A stretch of 64,000 nucleotides of DNA from Rostratula benghalensis (lineage: Eukaryota > Chordata > Aves > Charadriiformes > Rostratulidae), in the NCBI GenBank assembly GCA_013399305.1, contig VXAI01000376.1:62001-126000 (forward strand), written 5' to 3'. Position numbers and translations under genes: made by a program. Below are positions 14,183-22,649 of the stretch, piece by piece; positions within the stretch are counted from its first letter, which is position 1, and each line of letters opens with the position of its first letter. The notes beneath the pieces were generated by a model. The model worked only from the letters and a program-made list of their open reading frames with translations. It did no database searches and was not told where the DNA came from.

Positions 14183-14725
14183 ATAGAATCACAGAATGGT
14201 TTAGATTGGAAGGGACCTTAAAGATCACCTAGTTCCAACGCCCCTGCCATGAGTAGGCACGCTTCCCACTAGACCAGGTTGCCCAAAGTCCTACCCAGCC
14301 CGGTCTTGAATACCTCCAGGAATGGAGCATCCAAAAATTCCCTGGGCGACCTGTTCCAGTGCCTCACCGCCCTCACAGTAAAGAATTTCTTCGTAGTATC
14401 TAATCTAAATCTCCCCTCTTTCAGTTTAAAACCATTACCCCTCATCCTATTGCTATACTCTCTGACAGAGTCCTTCCCCATCTCTCCTGTAGGCCCCCTT
14501 TAGTACTGGGGGTACTAAAGGTCTGCTGCTATAAGGTCTTCCCAGAGCCTTCTCTTCTCCAGACTGAACAATCCCAACTCTCGCAGCCTGTCCTCATAGG
14601 AGAGGTGCTCCAGCCCTCTGATCGTTTTTCTGACCCTCTACTGGACCCCTTCCAACAGGTCCATGTCCTTCCTTGTGCTGAGGTCTCCAAAGCTGGACAC
14701 AGTACAGAATGAGACACAGCAGAGG
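14183..14725 (-). mobile_element. CR1 LINE 3' fragment
   Basis: Begins ATAGAATCACAGAATGGTTT and continues with GGAAGGGACCTTAAAGATCA, the complement of a CR1 3' end. The element runs on the minus strand for about 540 bp, longer than the copy at 9932-10342, to which it is clearly related in the shared middle part (GTAAAGAATT, CTAATCTAAAT, GGAGAGGTGCTCCAGCCCTC). It carries a local 9-bp inverted repeat at 14498-14520 that the other copy lacks. Confidence 0.92.
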
Positions 14726-15370
14726 GACAACAGTCCTAGTCTCCAGTCACAGGTTCCTCTGCGGCACAGAAATTCCTGAAGAAAAATAACAAGTATTTGC
14801 ACATTATAGGCTTGGAGGCATTCACTATTGTATCTCAGTTACTGGAGAGGAAGGAAGTTTTTTGTTGGGTTTGTTGGGTTTTTTTACATAATAGCACCTA
14901 GCACTGTTAATACTATAGCTCATCAGTAAGCACTGCTATTTCCTAGGAGAAAAGAACTGGAGAATTTTCCTCAGAAGAATCATAAAAGGTCATAAGGAAA
15001 AGTTGATTTGGAAGAGCTGTAAATTAGCAATTTTATGGAAAGGAAGGGAGAGAGGAGAAGGCAGGAAAAATGTGCCTCCTGCAGACACAGGCAGCTTTCT
15101 TTAAGTCACCATTTGGTGTTATAAACCCTGTTAACAGTGACACAGCGCTCTTCAGCAAAGAGCTGGTCCTAGAGCAGGTCCTGAGCTCCCTAGGATGCCA
15201 CCACAGCAGGACAGCAGAAGGCAGAACAAGCCAGGTTTGCATCAGGCCCTTGGTGCCCCCCTCTATCCTGGGGCACCAGCTCTCAGACACCCAAGAACTG
15301 ATCTGTCAATGCCAAAGGCAACCTCCTCGTCGAGAAAAAGGCCCGGCCAGCGCATCACTAGTTTCAGAAG

Positions 15371-15646
15371 AGGCTGAAACAGGGACAGTGCCTCTGAGGT
15401 CAGTCCTTACCCCACTGGGGACAACTGTGCTCCATGAAACAGGCTGAAACAGGGACAGTGCCTCTGAGGTCACTCCTTACTCCACTGGGGACAACTGTGC
15501 TCCATGAAACAGGCTGAAACAGGGACAGTGCCTCTGAGGTCACTCCTTACCCCACTGGGGACAACTGTGCTCCATAAAACAGGCTGAAACAGGGACAGTG
15601 CCTCTGAGGTCAGTCCTTACTCCACTGGGGACAACTGTGCTCCATG
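15371..15646. repeat. 70-bp minisatellite, 3.9 copies
   Basis: The start phrase AGGCTGAAACAGGGACAGTG recurs at 15371, 15441, 15511 and 15581, exactly 70 bp apart; the last copy breaks off after GTGCTCCATG near 15646. The copies differ by only a few substitutions (AGGTCAGTCC versus AGGTCACTCC, TACCCC versus TACTCC, CATGAAAC versus CATAAAAC), which indicates recent tandem duplication. Each unit contains one TGAGGTCA. The array lies about 2 kb upstream of the CST7 start codon. Confidence 0.97.
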
Positions 15647-17613
15647 CGAGGTCTGCACTTGCCTTTGGCTTCTGCGCAGGGGAAGGGGTTCCACACAAGG
15701 GCACCCCAATCTCCCCAGCACTCAGCTGCTTCTGGACGTGCTCTGTAGGCGCCTGGACCAGGCAAGCTTGGCCCCTGGCACCGTGAATTACCTTCTAGTG
15801 CCCTCTAGTGCCAGCAGCCAAGTAAGGTGGCCTTGCACGGAATCGAGTGTGAGAAGGGCTGTGGGTGCCCGAGTTGCATCTCACCAACCCTCGTCCCCAC
15901 TCACACCAGACCCTGTCACAGACCCGCTAGTGGTGTCCCAAGGCGCTGAATCTACCCTCTATAAGGATGCCCTCAAATCCCTGAGCAGACCCCTTCCAAC
16001 TTAAATCAAAAGGCTGTGAGCTCACCAGAAAGCAAGAAGAGCAGGGATGGAGGTCCTGCAGGAAACCTGAAACCCCTTCTAGCACATCACGAGTGACAGG
16101 CTCGTGCAGCACACAGGAGATGTGTTGGGATGCAGTGATGAGGGTCCCAACCACCCCCTCGCTTGTCTGTTGCAGGACTCCTCAACTATAGGCTTCCAAA
16201 GACACTCCCCCAGAGTCTCTCAGTGAGGTAGAACTATAGAGGACAGCTCTTGAGGAGAAAGATGCAGCTGAAGATACCCAATTCAGTCAGCTTGACCACT
16301 GTTGAGCCTTAAAAAAAAAAAAAAAAAAGGCGGGGGGGTGGAGGGGGAGGAGGAGAGTAGGCAACAGACAACCGTCTCATTCTCTCTCAACATTTTCTAC
16401 AGGCTTTGGGGTGATTCACAAGCTGTACGCAAGTAGGACTGATGATAAGCATGACTCACCACGCTTGCCCCATTCCTTCTTGGAGGGACATTTCAACAGT
16501 GGGTTTACCTAATCCCTTCCTACAAAGAAACTTTAAGATTATTTTCTTCCAGCTTCTTACACAACACCTACACTGGCCTCCATTGGGACTTTCCTTCTTT
16601 GCTCACAGTAGAGTGGAGCAGGAGCACAGTTCATGGCTGGGGCAAGTGAGAGGCAACCACCATCTTCCTACTCACCTGTAACAAATGCATACATGCAGTC
16701 CACCACACTCAGCCCTCCAGTGAGACACCAGTTCATCTCCCCAGTCTCCCAAATCTGGCAGCTGGTGAATTCAGGTGCATCACAAGGTCTGGCAACAAAC
16801 TCCTTTCCTCAGACTTGAAAGCTCCTCTGCATGGACTAACACTGCCTGGAGATGACCTCTCTAGAATTCAGCCCCAGAGCTGAAATGCTCTGTGTGCCAC
16901 AGAGAGCCAAACTATCCCTCATGCTTCTCTTGCTCTCTGGATGAGCACCTAGAGAAAACTTTACCTCCTCTGAGCCTAACAGCCCTTTCCTGTTGTCAAA
17001 ACACCTTTTGTAAATGTGGGACACAGTGTTCTCTTCCGTCACCAAAATCAAAATCCTCTCCCTACTGGCTCTGCTCCACACAGCACCCTCAGGTAGGTAC
17101 CCCTAAACCTTCTCACCTAAACCCCACATCTGCACATCGGGGGAAGCAAAACACTGGGCCCATCTTCTCTGTCAGGCTTCTCCTCAAGCAGACACCCATG
17201 CCCAAGTCAAGTACTACCTCCGCAGGATTCCCTGCCCAGTTCTTGGGGGATACATTTCCCCATGAATATTAAAGCACATGACTGTTACTCTACTCACTGT
17301 CACACCACACCTCACTGCTTCATCACCTTTATCTGCCCATGCTTCTACACAACCTCTGAGAATCACAAAGCCTAAGCCCCCATCTGATGCAGGACTGGCG
17401 CTGCTATCATCAAGCAAGAGTCTTGTGGTGGTGCTTTGAGGTGTGAGGTCACCAGCACAAGACAAAGTCTGCATCAAAGCTGAGATGATTCAGGGGTTTG
17501 TTTTTTTTCTTTCTTCCTAGCCAATAAGAGCAGCCCAAGAGGCACATCTTCCCCAGCAGGAAGCAGGGCGGTCACTCCTCTTGCTGGCAGACTCCTCTTC
17601 TGAAGCGGTGGAG
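15647..17613. other. CST7 upstream flank
   Basis: No gene of its own. It contains an A18 run at 16311-16328 directly followed by a G-rich purine tract. Near its right end it holds a pyrimidine-rich stretch leading to TTCCTAG at 17514-17520 and then CCAATAAG, which could be either a splice acceptor for an upstream non-coding exon or a CCAAT-box promoter. The last roughly 90 bp are probably CST7 5'UTR. Confidence 0.5.
17521..17525 (+). promoter_or_regulatory. CCAAT element upstream of CST7
   Basis: CCAAT occurs 89 bp before the CST7 ATG at 17614, a normal distance for a proximal promoter element. No TATA box is evident. The same spot is preceded by a strong polypyrimidine tract ending in TAG, so it may instead be the first bases of an exon. 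Confidence 0.3.
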
Positions 17614-17689
17614 ATGGCAGTGAAGTTCGCCTGCACCTTTGCTGCACTTTGCTGTTTAGCAATCTTGGGCTTCACCAGGACTTCAGATG
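17614..17689 (+). CDS. CST7: CST7 coding exon 1: signal peptide
   Basis: ATG in a good context (G at -3, G at +4) opens 25 codons plus one base and ends at the donor GATG|GTAAGAG. It encodes a short basic start and a hydrophobic core (FAALCCLAILGF), matching the human leader in length. This is the only ATG that joins in frame to the conserved exon 2. Confidence 0.88.
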
Positions 17690-20600
17690 GTAAGAGTGGG
17701 AAATAATTTGTGTTTTCCTTGTACTTTAGGTCTGTGAGTGCTGCTTTCTAATGCACCAGTAAATGACAGCCCTCCTCCAACTGCTGCCCCTGCTGGCTCA
17801 GCTTTGTAGGGTTCAGACTGCAGCTGAAAATCCAACTGCTTAAAAGACTTTCTCCCCTTGTAGCGACCTGTGTTATCCAGGAACATCATCTCAGGATTTT
17901 AAAATCAACTTTTGGTTTTAACTTACTTGTCAGTGTTTAAACTCTACATGATCTTGATTATTAAATCCAAAGCCTGTGGGTAACAATTTGACTGCTAAGT
18001 ACAGATGGGCACTTGAGTGCTGATTAGCTGACTTTAATGAAACATTACTCTATACCGTTTGCTTAGCAAGGAAACTGTCTTGATTGCAGCTGGCCTTAAA
18101 TCTTTAGAATGGGAGCTGCAGACAGGAGTTTTTTCTCCCTTAAGATTTTAGCTCTACTTCAGTTTTACTTTGGCTCCCACGCACAGAAAGTACTCACGTG
18201 CTTGGGGATGGTGTTCAGTTAGCCAGTAGCTTTTTGTTTCGGCTGCGGTTTCCTTTGGGGGTTGCAGAGGCATGCAGGAACCCTGCTGCATCTTAAATGT
18301 ACAGATAAAGCCTAGCTTTGCTTCTAGTAACAGAGAGGACGTTTTGAAAGCACCCCATGAGAAAACAAAAACAAAACAAAAAACAGCAAACAAACCAACA
18401 ACCTGTTGCAATCTGCCTGTTTGTGTCACTGCAAGCGGGGAGAGAGCATCCACTGGATTGCTCTCATATTGCAGGAACAGGGCCCTCAAATTATTTCTCT
18501 ATAAGGAAAGCACCTCTTAATACGGCAATCAACTCATCTCTGCAAGAACAACTCTCTCTTGCTTAATAACAGGCAGCAGCCTGTTAACACGTCAGCAAGA
18601 AAACAGTCTGGCCTACTAGAGCCCAACAGAAGAAAGAAGGGAAGGGCCAGGTTTTCCCTCTCTCTTCATATCTCCAAACCCAGAAGCGAGGATGGGATCT
18701 GAAATACAAATGCTCTGGCCATAAGCAGCTCCCTGTAAAGCAGCAAGACCTGTTTTCCCAGGTTGTGAAATCACATCCTCTGGGCCCCTTAGTATTGTAG
18801 GTGCCTGGTCAGGTCATGCAGTGCCTCTGCTCCCACCCAGGCCTGGAGAAGTGTTTCACCAATACCGGTGTAACAGCTCGGTCTACCATACGCTGGAGTC
18901 AGGAACAAGGGCACTTTAGACTCTGGCTCCTGCTTTGAGGAACACATTTTATCATTTTATTTCCTTACACGGTGTGACATAAGCCAGCCTTACTTACCTT
19001 GCCACCCCCTGATTCAAAAAATTAAAATAATNNNNNNNNNNNNNNNNNNNNNNNNNNNNNNNNNNNNNNNNNNNNNNNNNNNNNNNNNNNNNNNNNNNNN
19101 NNNNNNNNNNNNNNNNNNNNNNNNNNNNNNNNNNNCACTGTGACTCAAGAAGTGTTGACAGCTAGTAAGCCACAAAGTCACTTTGTGCTAAGACTGAAAA
19201 AGCCCGTGGTTATCTGCTCCTAGTACAAAGTACAGTATCTGCTGTCAATATCCCCACTGCTGCCACATCTGACATTTCAACAGGTATAAGAGCATAGATT
19301 CAGGCAAGGTCCTGGAAAGCAGCCAGAAGAGCCCAAGTTAGTGACAGGCTTTCAGGTGCTAGGGGAGCTCAGGAAAAAACTCCTCTCCTATTGAGTTGGT
19401 ATTGCTGGCACAGGAAAAAGCATGGCATCCTCAAGGAAGAGGGTGGCTGGCCTTACGGGCAAGGCCCAAACCAAAGGCCTGCTCTGCCTCAAGCTTCCTT
19501 TCTGATTTCATGGACCCCTCAAACCACCTGAGGCTTGCACCACCTTAACCCCCAGGCAGAGCCCTGATCACAAAAAGAGGACAAGCAGATGCTTGGGAAA
19601 GTCTCTGCCCATGAGCTGAGCACCGGATAAGGTGTGCTGCCTGAGAAACACCCTCAGTCCTAGCCTGTGTTGTCATGGGTTTCTGTGGTTCTTGAAGTCC
19701 CATTCTTGCTGCAGAAAGGAAATATCGTCCCACTGAGAATAGCCTCAGGACCTGTAAATGGATTCTGGGCTGTAAGGTGAAAAAAACCCAAACAGTCAGA
19801 TTGACCAACACCAGCTGCACACCCCATCCCAATATAAATCAGAGACTTGGGAGAGGAAAGCTTGCCACCTACACACTAGGTACAAAGCCACTTGCAGAAC
19901 ATCTGTTCCACTCGGACACACGACCTGGGTGTCTCAGCTCTGACCTGCAAGAAAACATGGGGGTCATAAAGGAACCTGGGGTATCAGCCAGGAAGAGATG
20001 TGAATTTGGACATCCTTGGATTGAGAAAGGACAGGGAACTGAGTTTCTCCTTTGCAGGTGAACACTAATCCCTGAGCAGTGCTTCAAGGGGGTGCAGCCA
20101 TTACCACCCGCAGGGGGAGGATGTGATAGTGTAACTAGGACATACGTCAGCAAGCTGAAAGTTTAATTTTTGCTGCCGCCTCTTTCAATGATGGCATGTA
20201 ATGCTGGGGTTTCATTTGTGGTTGTTTTTGTGGGGGGTTTTTTGTTGTTGTTGTTTTGGGTTGTTTTTTTTTTTTAAATAGGCTCTAGGTCACCATGTTG
20301 TCCCTCTCTCTTCTACTTTGGTTTCTCAGTACAAACTGGCTTAAATAAACACTCTATGCTGTGTGATTAGCTGTGAGAGATCTAGCTGTGGAAAAAAACC
20401 CCAAAAACCTAGAGGTGATAAAAGCTTGACCTTCACAGCAAATTTAGCACAAGCTCTGTGTGCACATTTGTGCATACAGGCAGGCTTGCTACCTACACAC
20501 ACACACACAGAGACACACACAGCACGAGCACAGAGAGCTACCTCCAGCACTGGCATTAGCTGTGGTGGCACGGCAACCTTCGCGGGTTGAGGATTTCTTC

Positions 20601-22649
20601 CTCTCGTTTGTATTTCAGAAGTGGAAAAATGGAGGGGAAAGCAAATGTAAAGGGGGAGGAAATAATGACATCAACTGTAAGCTTCAAGCTTCTTTTATAT
20701 TATTGAATACACAAGCACAGCATGAGGAAATCAGCCACACAACCAAGTAAGAATATATAGTAAGAAGGGCTGTTTGGAAAGAACTGCTCAAACTTGAAAG
20801 CTTATGGGTCCTGTCCTCCCCCACAATCTCCATTTCCTACACACTTTGCTCCTCCACTTCAGGGCCCTTGGCACTTAGGTCAGGGGAACAGCACTTCAGC
20901 ACTTGGCATCCCATTCTCCAGGGCAGTTAGTCCAAGTTCTTCCTCAGGCCCCTCCCTGCCCAGCTGGAGAAGAGGGACTCACTCCGCTCTGTTAGCACCT
21001 AGAGGGGGAGCATCCTCCCCTAACCCTTATCACCACCTAAACCCCCCTAAAATAAAAATATCAAGATGCCATCAAAGGATTAAATGGAGGTGGGAAAGAC
21101 TATTGTCTGCAAGCAAAACTTGTCGTGCCAATTAAAAGCAGCAGGGTTCTGCCAGCCAGTGTTTATCAAAATTATACTGTGCCCTGATCACCAGGACCCA
21201 GCTTTGTAACTAGTTGGGCCTTCTGTGAGCCAGGAGTTGTACCAGAGATGTTCTAAATAATATTCCCGATACCCTGGCTTCTTCTAAGTCAGTTGGAGCT
21301 CCGCTACTACTCCTAGCACCATCTTTTTCTGTTACTTCGTTCCATGGGATTGTTTCACCATTTCAAACATAGAAAAGCAAATTATTTTGTGATGGACGTG
21401 AGTGGAGTCCTTCTGAAGCACAAGTACATGGGACGAGTAAGAAGGTTTGGCACTGTTTCAGAGGGCTACAGTTCCCACCGTTTCAGACATCTAATGTGCT
21501 GTGCACTCATGTTTCCTGTTGTTTCAGCTACGTATATACCACCACCTCATTCGACCACAAAACCTGGCTCCCCTGTCCCGATGGACACCAACAATCCTGG
21601 GGTTCGCAAGGCAGCTCGCTTTGGGGTCTACAGATACAACAACAGTTCCAATGATCTCTTTCTGTTTAAGGAATCACAAATAAACAAAGCCATGGTACAG
21701 GTAAGAAGAGCCCAGACTTCTGGTGGTCCTCCAAACTATTTACCACTCGGCCCTCCCACAGAGCTCCCTCTCTTACAGGGGAGTGCTGATGCTCCTTAGG
21801 ATAAACAGCACATGTCCCTCTGTCCCATTCAGCTGCTCCACAGGAGGGCTTCCCCCGCCCCCCCCCCCCAGCACTAGTAATTCAACATAACACATTTCTA
21901 CCCACACCACCACACAAAATTCACAGGTGTAGCCAAAATTTTGGCACCCCTTTCCCTTGCCCTTACTTCAAAGGAGGAAATTGCTTTCTCTAGATTGTCA
22001 GAGGGCTGAAATACATGCTCCATGTGGAAATTGGACGCACAGTGTGTGAGAAGAGGGAGCACTGCAACCTGGACAGCTGTCACTTCCAGGAAAAAAAAAG
22101 CTTCCAACGGGTACGTGTCCGATTCCTTTGGGGTACCCAGTAACTGCAGGTGATTCTTGGCCATCTCCAGCTGCATAGTCACCTTCAGAGCAGCTCTGTC
22201 ATGCCCGCAGAGACAGACAAGCTTCTGGGCAGAGCCAGCTGAGGTAAGGCAAGGTTATTGGAATAAACAGTGTAGGATCTCTCATGCATCCAGGAGCAGC
22301 TCCCGTCTGCAAGGAGCTGAACCAGACACTAGCCCATGTTCCTGGGTAAATGAGTGAAATTGTGCAGAAACAGAGTATGTGCTAAATAGAGAGATTTCCT
22401 AGGTGGGGGAAATGCTTACAGGGACTTTCTCACCAAGATATGATTACTTAGCGAACAGTACTTTTCCCAGGATAAAAGGGAGAAGGCAAAAAGATGCTCT
22501 TCTCTCCACTATGACCCCAGTGCTGAAAATAACCACCAGAACTTTGTTGTCAATTCCCCTTTTATTTGCAGATGCTGAAATGCTATTTTGAGGTCTGGAT
22601 AACACCTTGGTTACATAAAGCGCACGTCTCCATTGCACTCTGCCACTGA
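17614..22649 (+). CDS. CST7: Cystatin F (cystatin 7), complete, 4 coding exons
   Basis: Type 2 cystatin of 147 aa (human 145), joined from 17614-17689, 21528-21700, 21994-22110 and 22572-22649. Residues 1-25 form a signal peptide with a CCLAILGF core. NNPGV opens the cystatin fold at 47-51. QIVRG (83-87) is the first protease-binding hairpin and PW (134-135) the second. SND at 66-68 matches the legumain-binding motif of cystatin C. NNSS at 63-66 gives overlapping N-glycosylation sequons at the place of human Asn62. Cys101/Cys112 and Cys126/Cys146 are the usual disulphide pairs. Human cystatin F is made in immune cells, sent to endolysosomes and inhibits cathepsins C, H and L after dimer reduction and trimming. 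Oddities: both human dimer cysteines are absent and Cys107 is extra. No AATAAA is seen within about 1.9 kb after the stop. Identification is firm; the 5' end is not defined. Confidence 0.95.
19032..19135. other. Assembly gap (104 N)
   Basis: A run of N inside CST7 intron 1, flanked on the left by AT-rich sequence. The CST7 frame joins correctly across the intron without it, so no coding exon needs to be hidden here. Confidence 0.99.
20219..20277. repeat. GTT/T-rich simple sequence
   Basis: Low-complexity stretch of GTTGTT units, a G7 run and a T13 run in CST7 intron 1, ending in TTTAAATAGG. Confidence 0.8.
20494..20521. repeat. CA microsatellite
   Basis: Imperfect CA dinucleotide repeat in CST7 intron 1, broken by one GAGA interruption. 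It could be length-polymorphic. Confidence 0.9.
21528..21700 (+). CDS. CST7: CST7 coding exon 2: mature N-terminus and first helix
   Basis: Acceptor TTGTTTCAG|CTACG and donor GTACAG|GTAAGA. It encodes residues 26-83: a Pro/Thr-rich N-terminal arm (PPPHSTTKPG) with the KPG motif, then NNPGVRKAARFGV and NDLFLFKES, strongly cystatin F-like. The arm contains no cysteine, and the residue facing human Cys63 is Ser65. Confidence 0.95.
21994..22110 (+). CDS. CST7: CST7 coding exon 3: QIVRG hairpin and first disulphide
   Basis: Acceptor TTTCTCTAG|ATTGTC and donor CAACGG|GTACGT, 39 codons, the same length as in human. It begins IVRGLKYML, completing the QxVxG loop across the exon junction, and contains EIGRTVC and CHFQ. 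Cys107 has no partner in the human protein. The human NHT sequon near the end of this exon is missing. Confidence 0.96.
22572..22649 (+). CDS. CST7: CST7 coding exon 4: PW loop and C-terminus
   Basis: Acceptor TTTATTTGCAG|ATGCTG; 25 codons plus TGA. It encodes CYFEVW, then TPWLH with the second binding-loop tryptophan, and ends ALCH, matching the human ending in LRCH in both length and final disulphide cysteine. Confidence 0.96.
   Translation: MLKCYFEVWITPWLHKAHVSIALCH

Noticed and set aside
15371..15646. Regular repeat array that might suggest a CRISPR array
   Set aside because: The units are contiguous 70-bp direct repeats without spacers, in an avian genome; it is a minisatellite.
17614..22649. 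CST7 could be another type 2 cystatin (cystatin C-like or ovocystatin)
   Set aside because: Four coding exons, the FLFKES and EIGRT blocks, the C-terminal ending in a Cys-His pair and the neighbours APMAP and ACSS1 all point to cystatin F.
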